A stretch of 64,000 nucleotides of DNA from Impatiens glandulifera (lineage: Eukaryota; Streptophyta; Magnoliopsida; Ericales; Balsaminaceae): contig NC_061866.1 of assembly GCF_907164915.1 (NCBI RefSeq), forward strand, positions 26,863,905 through 26,927,904, given 5' to 3'. This document shows positions 1 to 10,656 of the stretch, piece by piece (the first letter of the stretch is position 1; every line of letters starts with the position of its first letter). The notes beneath the pieces are model-generated. The model had not been told where the DNA came from and did no database searches. It saw nothing but the letters and a program-made list of their open reading frames with translations. The position numbers and the translations under genes were made by a program.

Positions 1-1172
1 CGGAGGCTCTCGCCTCGAATTTTACTTGCCATTTTGCCATTGAGCGTTCGACCGCAGCCTCAATGAGGTCTTTTATTTCGTTTGAAACCGGAACAACCGT
101 GTGAGTGGTGTGAACCGACATTGATCTTTCCGGTTGTTCTTGATTAATTGGGTCAACGTTTTCATGATTAGGGTGCATGAGAGACTTACTTGATGAGGGC
201 GAGGCAATACGACCATCTTCCTGCTGAGACATAGGCTGTTTGGATGATTGACTGACTTCGAAGGAGCAAGAGGTAGTCGACATTTAGTAGCTGTCAGGTC
301 CCGGAAACATTTAGCGTTCCTTGGACTCTTCTGCCGTTTTCTTCTTCATTTCCGATATTTCGGCTTCAATCTTAGCAATGATCCCGTGCAAAGATTTTCT
401 TGCCTTCGTTTCCTCAGTACTTAAGACCATGTCTTTGGAGGCCTCCAACATTTTGATTATTGCTCATACTTTGGCGTTCCTTTCAGCTAGCTCGCATCTG
501 AACATAATAAGAGGAATAAAGTCTGATTTGGCCAGCCGAAACACTGTTTATTCCAGGTCAACCAGTCTCAACCACTGATCAATTTCTCGAATAGGACTTC
601 ACTTCGAATTTTCCACCAATCATAGAAGGCATAGGAAATTTCGAGCGCCCGATCCCCGACCAGTTTGAGAATTTTTCTTACGTGGTTTTCGGCTATATCC
701 GGTATGGAGTAATAGGTTTGCTTTGGAGATTCGAATGGAGTGTTGAGAGTAGCCGACTTCCCATGATCCAGATTTTGATTGTTTTCGGTTTGGAGAGCAT
801 CGTCCCCAACCGGACCTGTTGAACTCTTTTCGTTGGTATTGCCTACCTGAACTGGAGGATTTTCATCTGCGTTTTCTTCTTCTTCATTAACCGGTTTTGG
901 AGATTCCGGTGTAGTATTAGGAATAAGTTGCTCCTCAAGAGCCGATTTTGATGCATGTTCGGTTGGAAGAGGATTTTCAGCACCCGGATTTGTCGTACTT
1001 CTTTCGGTATCATTTCCCCTTGAACCGGAGGAAAATCAGCCGGTATTTCTTCTTCATTTTTGGCCGTTTCTTTGGTCGGATTATCTAACATGTCAGTTTC
1101 AACAGCCTGACCACCTTCTACAATTTTACTTGTCACCTCGTCATCATTTGCCCGAGTAACATCTTTCGCCAC
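1..1172 (-). pseudogene. Low-complexity tail region of the extra ORFs
   Basis: The minus strand carries acidic and Pro/Glu/Thr-rich fragments (for example 1172-843, with NPTKETAKNEEEIPADFPPV) in changing frames. They look like the disordered C-terminal continuation of unit 3 rather than a separate gene. No LTR, polypurine tract or recognisable domain is seen before the window edge. Confidence 0.4.
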
Positions 1173-1360
1173 GTTTAGTACTACATCTGAAGTCCTTAAC
1201 CGGACTATCTCTATCGTATCCGCAACGTTTCTAGGAGGGATTTCTTAATCTCAAGATTATGGGTAAGAGTATTTGTACTAACCTTTTCAGCAGATTTGGC
1301 GGCTCGGCTCCTAGATAATTCGGCATGCCTTGAGGAAAGACATGTTTCGACTGTTTCCTT

Positions 1361-2325
1361 CTATTTTACTGGTGATGAAGATGGAAGTGGAATTGGAACC
1401 ATCACATTAAGTGCAATTGCTCCAATGACCAAGCCGAATGGCTTGGGAGAGGGTGTCTTTTCGGAATCACGAGACCCGCTTGCCGTTTTCTTCTCAACCG
1501 ACTTTCTCTTCTTAGCTGCTTTCTTGATTTTCGGCTGGCCTTGGACTGCGGTTTCCTTGTCTTTAGGCTCATCCTCTTTGGAACCTTTACCTTTTGGAAT
1601 ATTTGGTTCGGCCTCTTTAGTAGCCTTAGCCCTTGAAGCTCTCTCCTTAGACGGTTTTTCGGTCCTGGTCTTGATATTCTCAGCGTTCATGATTTTATAG
1701 TTTGATAGGGGTGTACCTTCTCCGATTGAGATCTGTATATGACGAAGAATTTTCCTAATCCGCATGGCGTAGGTTTGAACCCGATATTTTGTTCCTGCAA
1801 TCACATTGCACAATTGCTCGAAGAGCACACCGGTCTAGTCGATTTTGTCGCCTCGAAATATTCCGATCAACATTTCAAACTTCAACCGAGTCAGATTGTC
1901 AAAATTTCCTCCTTTTCTCTGTAGAGATTTGGAGATAATATATAATAGCCACCGGAACTCCGACTTCAATTTGTTTTTCTAGCTGGTGTAGTCCACCAGA
2001 TCAGCCGAATCATTTGATATAGCCTGCCAAGTCGCCGCAGCATCGGCATCAGATAAATCGGTCTGGAAATCCCGTCCCTCACTGGGCAGTCCAAGAGCTG
2101 CAGCAAATATTTCTTCATTGATGTCGAAAGTTATGCCGCATACAGTGGTAGATATAACCCTCTTCTTCACAGTTTATGAAGAACAAACGGACCATCCATG
2201 AATTCCTCTAAACTAGAGTCTTTTATGGATCCGATCAAGGTCTTGTAATCGCTGGTTCAATTCTTCTCAATATCCTTGAAGTCGATCTGCAAAATATGGG
2301 TAAATAATGTGTTATCACGTCCCAT
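1361..2325 (-). pseudogene. Extra ORF unit 3, degenerate paralogue with long basic tail
   Basis: An ATG in good context (CCACCATGG) at 2325 opens a short frame containing IDFKDIEKN before a stop. Further pieces read KDSSLEEFMDG and, in 2170-1979, FAAALGLPSEGRDFQ, the third copy of the F-A...LP-[ST][ED]-G signature. The unit continues in 1828-1361 with FEQLCNVIAGTKYRVQ and a Lys/Glu/Pro-rich tail (KIKKAAKKRKSVEKK) that could be nuclear or nucleic-acid binding; that is inference from composition. Several stops and frame changes make it a pseudogene. Confidence 0.55.
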
Positions 2326-2427
2326 GGTGGATTGGAAGAGAGATTAAGATAATTTGAGAAATTATAAGCGATAATACTTTGAGATTTTAGAGATAGAGAG
2401 CGTAAAGGATGAATGATCCAACTTCCC

Positions 2428-2437
2428 TATTTATATA
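2428..2437 (-). promoter_or_regulatory. TATA box of ORF unit 3
   Basis: The minus strand reads TCCTATATAAATAGGGAAGT, about 105 bases before the ATG at 2325, followed by a leader rich in CTCTCTATCTCT. It is the third box of this kind in a series spaced about 1.2 kb apart. Confidence 0.55.
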
Positions 2438-2940
2438 GGAGGCGGTTTCTTGGTGGTTAAAGAACCGAACCGTCACGTCGTTCGTGGTTTTGGTGCCAAA
2501 TTTTCCCTCCAAAAGTTACTACGGTAACTGTTGGCGGTAATTTTGGGTGGTAAATTAGAGCGGTAAACCATGGGCGGTAAACCAGGAGCGGGAGACTATT
2601 TTGGTTAATTTTGAATTTGATTTTTCATGCTACCCGAGATTAAATGTTAATGGGTTTGTGATTAACCGAAGTTTGAGGATAACTTTGAAGAGTTTTAGCC
2701 GAATTTTGAGATATAGAATTTCAAACATTCATTTTTATAGAATGGTCAACCGGTCATATAGCAAAAAGATCGAGATGACCGGAAGTTGAAAGATACAATT
2801 TAAAACATGAATTTTTTATTATAGAAAGTTTCCTTCTTCCATTCTCAAGATCTATTCCTCCACGGTGTAGCCGGTCCGGTGTTCGATTCTTTCAGTCCAG
2901 CTTTCCAACATGTCTTCGGTCATGGTGTTAGCCGGCCCTA

Positions 2941-3554
2941 CTAGAACTCCTGGTCCAAGATTGGGAATGATGGAACGGATATATCGACTGATTTTTTTGA
3001 GCAAAGTCGATTCTTCTTCTGGCGGCCGTGATATTGTTTTTCAAATTGTTGAAGAGAAAAGTTGCCCAATTTATGTGCGAGTATTTTGTGAGAAATCATG
3101 AGGTCGTACACTTGCCGAGTGTAGCGTTGATTCGGCATGTGTCCCAGGATTGACCGCTGGATGAGGTCTTGGAAGATATGAAAATGAGGGGCCAGATCAT
3201 CTTTCAGACCGTGACATTCAACCAGATGGGTATTACCGAAGAAAATAAGTGAGTAACGCTCATTTGCTTGAATTAAAGGAGTGGGGAAGTCCGAAAATCC
3301 TTCGGATGGAAGATCGAGAAAATCTGCGAAGGACTCTTTAGTGAGTCGGTAGAGGTCATAGTCGATGTAGGTAGTAATGCTACCATCACTTCTCACCTCT
3401 GCATTGTTGAAAAACTCGGTTACCTCTGCATTGAGCCTTCAAGGAAGGTTTTCAAGCCGAATTTGACTAGTGGTCGGATAAGAACATCTTTGAATCTAGA
3501 GTTGAGAGTAGATTCAAAATCAATGATGATTGAGTTTCAGAGTTGGACATTCAT
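2941..3554 (-). pseudogene. Extra ORF unit 2, frameshifted paralogue of unit 1
   Basis: Two candidate ATGs lie at 3554 and 3550, but the homologous protein is split. A first segment (about 3530-3435) reads DFESTLNSRFKDV and FGLKTFLEGSM, matching unit 1 DFESVAHF and TGLKKFLEN. The main frame (3396-2941) continues with FADFLDLPSEGFSDF, aligned to FATFCELPTDGVTDL of unit 1, then a helical region and a basic C-terminus. Frame changes between 3450 and 3396 break it. Confidence 0.6.
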
Positions 3555-3644
3555 TTTGAGAGATTTGAAAGGAGACAAAGTTCACGATATTTGGAGAGGG
3601 AGAGAGATGATCAAATTGTGATTTGATTTAAGAGAGGATGAGTT

Positions 3645-3654
3645 CCTTATATAG
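3645..3654 (-). promoter_or_regulatory. TATA box of ORF unit 2
   Basis: The minus strand reads CTCACTATATAAGGAACTCA, a strong plant TATA box about 95 bases upstream of the unit-2 ATGs, followed by a CT-rich leader (TCTCTCTCCCTCTCC). Confidence 0.55.
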
Positions 3655-3800
3655 TGAGGACGGTTATGAAGCATTAAATGAGGACGTTTCAAAAATCTGA
3701 CAATTTATGTATTGTCAATATTTTTATTAATTGTTTGGTATCTTTTCAAGGGAATAATTTTGGGAGAGTACGATGTAGACTGACCAGCCTATCCGGACTA

Positions 3801-3859
3801 GTCACATCTTTTGGGGAATGATCACATCTTTTGGGGAATGATCACATCTTTTCCCAATG
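3801..3859. repeat. 20-bp tandem repeat
   Basis: Two and a half adjacent copies of a 20-bp unit beginning TCACATCTTTTGGGGAATG, just upstream of the unit-2 promoter when read on the minus strand. Confidence 0.85.
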
Positions 3860-4113
3860 TTGATTTGAAAATATTCGGTTTTGAGACGATTTTTCGGCTT
3901 GAATATTTTCGGCAGATTCTCCCTGAGAAGATGTCGGATTTGTATATTTTAGAAGTTTAAGGTTTTAATTCCTAATATTGAGCCGAAAGCGGAAAGATGT
4001 TTGTAATTAAAGATATAGTACTGAGCCGATACTACAGCGAAATTTTTGGTTCGGCAATTGATTAAAGAGTGAACGAGAAAGAAACATCATTCATCGGTTC
4101 AACAAGAGAAGAT

Positions 4114-4848
4114 TTAGTAATGGGATGGCCCGACGGTTGGAGTCTTTTTGGCCTTGACCTTGTCCCATCTATCGATATGTTCTTGAATTCTCTCTTTTGT
4201 CAACAACTGGTTTGGGTGGAGAGTGATGTCCGAACCGTGATAGTTGTTGAAGTGGTTGAACAGGCCGCTTAGTTGCGGAGCGTAGCCGATTTGCTTGGAG
4301 ATGATCAACTCCTTCAAGTTGTCGAAGATGATCCTGGATAAGTTCACCCGAGTTCCTTCGGTGATGGCAGCCATCATCTCGAAGGTACGTTGGGTGTAGG
4401 ATTGGAACTTTTTCCTGGACATGATGGACTTACTCAGAATTTCGCTTAGAACTTGGTATTCATTAGCGAGCAGTCTTTTGGGTCCCCAGGTGTTAACCGA
4501 AGTCATAGAGCCATAAAAATGGTATCTCATCTCATTAATGAACACTAGAGAGTATGTGAGATCGGTAACTCCGTCAGTTGGCAGTTCGCAAAAGGTTGCG
4601 AAGTCTGTTATACTGAAAAGAAACGATTTTCCATGGACTTGGGTAAAGATGATATCTCGATGTATCACCCTTGCCGTATCAAAGAACTCATTAACTACGG
4701 TGTAGTTAATGGTGTAACAGTTTTCCAAGAATTTCTTGAGACCGGTGCTCTCAAGAGCTCGGAAGATGTATTGGACTTCATTGTCCTCAAAATGAGCAAC
4801 CGATTCGAAATCGGCTTGAAGAACTTTCTTAGAAAGCGGGCAAGACAT
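4114..4848 (-). CDS. Extra ORF unit 1 downstream of pol (unknown function)
   Basis: An open 244-residue frame beginning MSCPLSKKVLQADFESVAHF. It contains STGLKKFLENCY, VVNEFFDTARVIHRD, the signature FATFCELPTDGVTDL, and a helical second half. It ends in a short basic tail (DKVKAKKTPTVGPSHY). I know of similar ORFs downstream of pol in copia elements of some eudicots, but no biochemical role; there is no signal peptide or clear membrane segment, so it is not an obvious envelope protein. A TATA-like box lies about 75 bases upstream of the ATG, followed by a CT- and A-rich leader. It is the best preserved of three related units. Confidence 0.6.
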   Translation of the reverse strand: MSCPLSKKVLQADFESVAHFEDNEVQYIFRALESTGLKKFLENCYTINYTVVNEFFDTARVIHRDIIFTQVHGKSFLFSITDFATFCELPTDGVTDLTYSLVFINEMRYHFYGSMTSVNTWGPKRLLANEYQVLSEILSKSIMSRKKFQSYTQRTFEMMAAITEGTRVNLSRIIFDNLKELIISKQIGYAPQLSGLFNHFNNYHGSDITLHPNQLLTKERIQEHIDRWDKVKAKKTPTVGPSHY

Positions 4849-4920
4849 TTTTCTTGATAATTTTGCTTAGAGAGATTTCTTGTGATGAATAGTGTTTTTG
4901 AGATTGGATTAGATGAGCTG

Positions 4921-4928
4921 CATAAATA
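4921..4928 (-). promoter_or_regulatory. TATA-like box of ORF unit 1
   Basis: The minus strand reads GGCTATTTATGCAGCTCATC about 75 bases before the unit-1 ATG at 4848. Similar boxes occupy the same relative place before units 2 and 3, which strengthens an otherwise weak match. Confidence 0.45.
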
Positions 4929-5581
4929 GCCAGACGATAGTTAGCATGCTTAGTGATGTCATCTTGTAATTATGATAGAGTTAACTTGTTTAAGTGTATA
5001 ATTGGTATTTCCAATGAGAAAGTAATGATGGATAAGGATTTTCCATTATTAAAATAAATATTTAGAAGGAATGTTAGTCTTCCTCTTTTAATGATAGACA
5101 CGTGTCTTCACTTTGATTGAGGTATAAACTGTTTTATGTTTCATAGATTTAATCATCAAGGCATGCATGAAAACAGCGGTCAACTGTCCCAAGTTAGCCG
5201 GAAAAATTCACTTACTGAAATTAAGATGCATCTTATTTGTTAGTTATCCATGACTAGTTTTATCGAGATGGTTTATTCTGGTGTGAATAAATGTCGAACT
5301 AATCCGACAATTGTTCAATTTAGGGAACAAACCGTCTGTTTTACTCGAGTCATTTGAACCGCCCGACTTATTTACATGTAATTTGGTGATGTGAATTTGC
5401 CAAGCTTAACCGGAGACATATTTCCGGTTAGAAACTATGAGTGTTTAATTTCCTATTTAAGTATCCGAGCTGGTTTTTCTAAACATTCCCCGAGTCATGG
5501 CTTGAGAAGCGTGAGCTTCACCTTGAGCTCATGCCCCGGTTTTTCATAAAGGTTTAGATTTTTGAAAACATGCAATAACGT

Positions 5582-6343
5582 TTAAGGTATAAGTTGTTTA
5601 CTATCAGTAAGTCCCAATATGTTTGTGAAATAAGAGAACATAGCTTCCTGTAACGGCTTGGTGAAGATGTCAGTCACTTGCTATTCCGTTGAGACATACT
5701 CCAGCCGGATGTGTTTCTGCTGAACGTGATCCCGGATGAAGTGATGTCTGATATCAATATGCTTCGTTCTCGATTGCAACACCGGATTGTATGTAATCGC
5801 TATTGCACTGGTGTTGTCACAAAAGATTGAAGACTCTTTAGCAATTATATTGAAGTCCCTTAGTTGTTGTTGAATCTAGAGGAGTTGAGCACAGCAGATT
5901 CCGACTACTAGGTACTCTGCCTCTGCGGTTGAAGTGGCAACTGAGGTTTGCTTTTTTCTATACCAAGAGACGAGTCGGTCTCCCAGAAACTAGCATTTCC
6001 CGCTTGTGCTTTGTCGGTCGATTTTGCAGCCTGTATAGTCTGTATTAGAGTAGCTTATTAGATTAAAACTTGAGTCTTTTGGGTACCATAGTCCCACATC
6101 TTGAGTTCCTTTCAGATATTTTAAAATCCTCTTAGCCGCGGTATAGTGTGATTGTTTTGGATTGGCTTGAAATCTTCCGCATACTCCGACCGCGAACAGG
6201 ATGTCCAGTCGGCTGGCTGTTAGATAGAGGAGTGAGCCGATAATTCCTCGGTAGGCTGTTGTGTCTACTCCTTGATCGTCCTCGTCTTTGTCTAGTTTCA
6301 CAGATGAGCTCATATGGGTAGCGCCTTCGACACAAGTGTCCAT
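5582..6343 (-). pseudogene. copia RNase H, end of pol
   Basis: The frame 6343-5990 has TTAYRGIIGSLLYLTASRLD and TDYTGCKIDRQSTSGKC. Beyond its stop, the typical RNase H tail continues to 5582: STAEAEYL, CDNTSAIAITYNPVLQSR and KHIDIRHHFIRDHVQ, ending LTDSKQLIP and a stop codon. At least two in-frame stops interrupt it. This fixes the 3' end of pol, so everything to the left is extra sequence. Confidence 0.88.
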
Positions 6344-6399
6344 TCCGAATTTCTTAAGTAGTTCGGCTGTGTATTTAGGCTGGCTAATGAACGTTCCGG

Positions 6400-6990
6400 T
6401 GTCGATTTGCCGAACCTAAAGACCTAGGAAGAAATTTAGTTCCCCCATCATACTCATCTCAAATCTGTCAGTCATTAACTTTGAGAATTTGTTACATAAT
6501 TTTGGATCGGTTGAACTGGAGATAATATCATCCACATATATTTGAAAAAGTAAAAATGTTCCTTTTTCTCAAATTTGAAAAGTGTTTTGTCAACTGAACC
6601 TATTGTGAAGTTGTGATAAATAAGAATTTTATTAAAGTGTCGTACCAGGCTCTTGGAGCCTATTTTAAACCATAAATTGCTTTGTCCAGCCGGTATACGT
6701 GACTTATTAGTTCCGGAATTTTAAATCTCGGGGGTTGTTCAACTTATACTTCTTCACTTAGTTTACCGTTTAGAAAAGCACTTTTGACATCCATTTGGAA
6801 AACTGTAAAATTTTTGAAAGCCGTAAATGCCAAAAATATTTGAATGGCTTCAAGTCTAGCCACAAGAGAAAATGATTCTTCAAAATCAATGTCTTCTTCC
6901 TGATTGTATCCTTGAGCCACTAGCCTGACTTTGTTCCTAGTAACCAAACCGTCTTCATTGAGTTTATTTCTGAACACCCATCTTGTTTCT
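6400..6990 (-). pseudogene. copia reverse transcriptase
   Basis: The 6977-6744 frame encodes [20 protein letters not shown] and [14 protein letters not shown], the A-motif region of copia RT. The YVDD catalytic motif is encoded at 6538-6527 (IYVDDIIS). A frame change near 6700 and further breaks before 6400 inactivate it. Confidence 0.88.
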
Positions 6991-7046
6991 ACGACCGATT
7001 GTTGTTTCGGTCTTGGAACTAGGTTCCAGACTTTATTTCTCTCAAA

Positions 7047-8372
7047 CTAGTTTAACTCTTCTTGTATTGCTAAAATCCAATCGGGATCTAGCAATGCTTC
7101 ATCCACCTTTTTCGGCTCAATTTGTGATATGAATGCTGAGTTTTCATATTCTTCCAAATTTTGTTTCCTAGTTCGGACGGGTGATGAGAGGTTACCTATT
7201 ACAAGTTCAAGAGGATAATTTCTATTTCTTCTGAGGTTATTTTTGGTAGTGTCTTCCAAGCGTCCGGTTGATTGATCAAGGTTAGACAGATCGGTAGGCT
7301 GAATAGAGTTAGATCGACCGATTTCTTCAGTGGACATTGAGGTGTCAACTTCCTTTGGTAAAGCAGCTTGATCAAGCTGAATCTCAGCATTAACTGCTTG
7401 ATCATTGATAAACCGTCTATAGACTGGAACCTCATCTTCATCATCACAATAGATATTGAAATTTTCCATTCTGTTGTGAAGATCGAAGGGTGCTACAGTG
7501 TTACGTTCAATTGATTCATCAAAAACAACATTAGAAGATTCTTCAACCGTCAAGGTTCTAGTATTATAAACTCTATATGCCTTACTAACGGCTGAATAGC
7601 CTAACATAATTCCTTCATCGGATTTAGTATCAAACGTGGTCAAATGATTCTTGTCGTTGATGTGAACATAACACTTACAACCAAAGATCCTAAGATACCG
7701 GATGTTAGGAACTTTGTCATGGTATATTTCAAATGGCGTTTTAGTAAGCCATTTAGAAATTAGAGATCGGTTTTCAGTGTAACAAGCAGTATTAATAGCT
7801 TCAGCCCAAAATTTCTGAACAATACCCGAATCGGCTATCATGAACCTTGCGACTTCCTTGAGAGTTCGGTTTCTTATCTTAGCCAGGCCATTTTGTTGAG
7901 GTGTTCTGGCACTAGACAACTCGTGCCTAATACCGGAATCATCAAAAAAAGTAGTTAAAGTACTGTTTGTGAATTCGGTTCATCTATCACTTCTGATTTT
8001 GTTAATTCGGATTGATTTCTCATTTTGTATTTTTAAGAGTAATTTGATCAGGTTCGGTGTAGCTTGATCTTTGCGAGCTAAGAATGTTACCTAAGTAAAT
8101 CTAGAATAATCATCAACAACTACCATGGTATAGTGCATGCCTCCTAGGCTTGTTACCCTAACCGGTCCAAACAAGTCCATATGTAGTAATTCTAAGCATC
8201 GTTCAGATTGAAAATTTCCTTTGCTTTTAAAAGATGATTTTATTTGTTTTCCCATTTGACATGCAGCGCATACTTTATCTTTGGAAAATTTGATGTTTGG
8301 AAAACCATGTACTAATTCTTTAGAACATATGAAATTTAGAGTTTTAAAATTTAAATGGTTTAACCATTTGTG
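7047..8372 (-). pseudogene. copia integrase
   Basis: The zinc-binding and central catalytic parts lie in 8372-7920, interrupted by stops. A long frame from 7919 starts in the catalytic core with SSARTPQQNGLAKIRNRTLK, whose QQNG motif carries the region of the catalytic Glu; here the usual VERKNR is LAKIRNR, so the Glu is not obvious. It runs through LRIFGCKCYVHINDKNHL to a variable linker ending near the reverse transcriptase (LLDPDWILAIQEELN). Integrase would insert the cDNA. The gene is broken. Confidence 0.85.
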
Positions 8373-8780
8373 CTAGAGCCAATTCGGATCGTTCCTAGCT
8401 ATCATGCAAACTGGGTTCTCAATTTTAGTTTTCCAATATACTTTGTAAATGTTTCCTATCCTACTTCCGGTTAAAAGTGTATCACCCTGATGATTTTTAA
8501 CTAAACATGCATGCTTATTAAATTCAACCGTGTACCCTATGTCACACATTTGACTGATACTTAATAGGTTAAAATACAAGTTTTCTACTAAAAGCACGTT
8601 ATTTATAGACAGGTTGCCATGGACAATCTTACCCTTTCCCACGTCTCTACCTTTTGAATTTTCGCCGAAAGTTCTTATTGCTCCGGCATCATAGATATAT
8701 CAGCTAGTAGTCCACTGTTTCCGGTCATATGTCTTGAACACCCGCTGTCCAAGTACCATTCCGAGTTTCTTAACTGCTTG
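8373..8780 (-). pseudogene. copia protease and GAG-pre-integrase region
   Basis: Around 8760-8700 the minus strand encodes WYLDSGCSRHMTGNSG, with the aspartic-protease DSG triad motif intact. It is followed by a GAG-pre-integrase segment (8642-8373) with HGNLSINNVLLVENLYFNLL and SQMCDIGYTVEF. The protease would cleave the gag-pol polyprotein. The two parts are out of frame with each other and with gag. Confidence 0.85.
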
Positions 8781-9276
8781 CTCCTCCTAACCAGCAAAAA
8801 ATAAATATTTACGTTTTTCTGGTACCCACATTTAGTTAGGTCCGTGGTTGATTAGTCCCTTAGGGATCTAGACTTTAATAAGTCGGATAACTTTCCTAGT
8901 GATAGTTCTAATTGTTTTACCAGTACTCGGCTTAACATCTCTCTGTCTTCATAAAAGTGCCTTATTTTGTAGTGGTGGTGACGGTTGATTAGTTCTATGT
9001 GAGTGTGTATCGGTTTGTTTACTTGCTAGCTAGTTGGCTTTCCTTCTCTCAGGATTAAACCATTTTTCCAAGTCGGTTAGACCTACATATTTTATTTATT
9101 TTTTCGGTTTTTGAGTCACGTTCTGCCTCATTGTAGGTTGAAGAGCTCTTCACAAATATTATAAAGGGAAGATTGTCTTTTGTGAGTTTCATCCCGTTGG
9201 AATAGTTCTGGTTGGCGGATTTGTTGTTTTTTCCAAGACCGAATTTGCATTTGGGATGTCGTTGATAATTAGACAT

Positions 9277-10539
9277 CTAGCTCACCGTTTCACTAGATCT
9301 TTTCCAAGCAGTCGTGACATATTTGGTTCTCTCGTTTTCTTCGGTTAACGATTGAACTGTCTCCTTGAGCTTCTCATTCTCGAAGGATAGTTCAACCGGT
9401 TCATATACCATGGTTTCGTTTGGCTCACCAGCGGTACCACTTGACTCTCCGGTTTCGTAGTTTGACCGAGTTGGTATAAGGGAAGACAAGTTTCTGAACT
9501 CAGCGACCATGTCGTTGAGTGCAATAACTAAGTCTTCTTTAGTAAATTCTTTAAAGGAAAAGTCGAATACCTCTTCTTCATTTTCCATGAAGCAGGTGAC
9601 TCTTTCTTCGTCGCTTCCACCGTCAGATGCTATGAGTTCCTTCTGGATTTCTTTTCCTTCACTGGTTTACTAGCTGTTACTCCTTTCACCTCTTTGGTAG
9701 TTGTCAGCCGGTTTCCAGTCATCCCGTCTCGGTCTCCTACATTCTGACATGTAATGACCCAAAGCATTGCAGTTAAAACATCTTACATTTGATTTGTCGA
9801 TATAGTTATAGTTGAAGTTGTTAGGTAGATGATTCTTCTTCATGAATCTTCTGAATTTCTGTGTGCTAGAATGGCCATCACGTCTTCACTGATCTGATCA
9901 GCGCTTTTGACAGGAACCGGAGCGGCTGATACTGGAACCGCTGGTTCCACCGAAGTCACTAGAGCTCTGGTTGCGGTTGATGTTGCTGCTTCATCTTCGA
10001 TCCGAGATTTCATCTCCAATTCATAAGCTTTCAAGTCCTCAAACACGTCGTGCAGCTTCATCTGCCCGAGGTTGCGTAATTCCCTCATCACCATGGTTTT
10101 TATGTCCCATGCACATGGTAAAGATCTCAGTGCCTTAACGATTATTTCCTGATTATCGTATCTTTTTCCAAGTGTATACAGCTCATTGACCACACTGATG
10201 AACTGATCGCTGAACGCCTTCATGTTTTCTCCTAGCTTCATCTTGATGTTCTCACACTTTTGACTTGCCACCAAGATTTTATTCTCCTTAGTTTCTTTCG
10301 TTTCCCTCATGGATCTGAATGATAGTTTCTCAAGCTTCCTTTGCACTTTGACAGTGTCTGATTTTGTTGAACGTATTTTTGTCCAAAGCTTTGAAGATGT
10401 GTCTCATGCAATGGTTGTCCAGGTTGCTTCTTCTTCTATCTTCAGCCGTCCATACTCCTTTCTCCTTTTCAATCTTTATCGGTTCTTCCTTTAGAATGGT
10501 GCTCATTTCATCATCCAGGGTGATCAGATGTAAGTACAT
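9277..10539 (-). pseudogene. gag of Sirevirus-like copia, frameshifted
   Basis: The first segment (10539-10330) contains CMRHIFKALDKNTFNKI. A frame change near 10340 leads to a 168-residue UBN2/retrotransposon gag segment with KENKILVASQKCENIKMK and LRSLPCAWDIKTMVM. A CCHC zinc knuckle, CFNCNALGHYMSEC, is encoded at 9739-9780 in another frame. The 9588-9277 part is acidic with a coiled-coil stretch (ELSFENEKLKETVQSLTEEN), like the long gag tail of Sireviruses. Gag would form the particle and bind RNA; here at least two frame breaks prevent a full protein. Confidence 0.85.
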
Positions 10540-10642
10540 CTGAACCTTTCATTCGCTAAACGCTTCACTATTTAGCATCAGTGGTTTATCGCTATAGGTC
10601 ATGCTTCCCATCTCTTTCGGTTGCTTGAGTGTTAAGATTTCT

Positions 10643-10654
10643 GCTCTGATACCA
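10643..10654 (-). other. Primer-binding site, tRNA-iMet type
   Basis: The minus strand reads TGGTATCAGAGC, the standard plant copia primer site complementary to the 3' end of initiator tRNA-Met, two bases inside the 5' LTR. It fixes the element's orientation. Confidence 0.92.
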
Positions 10655-10656
10655 CT

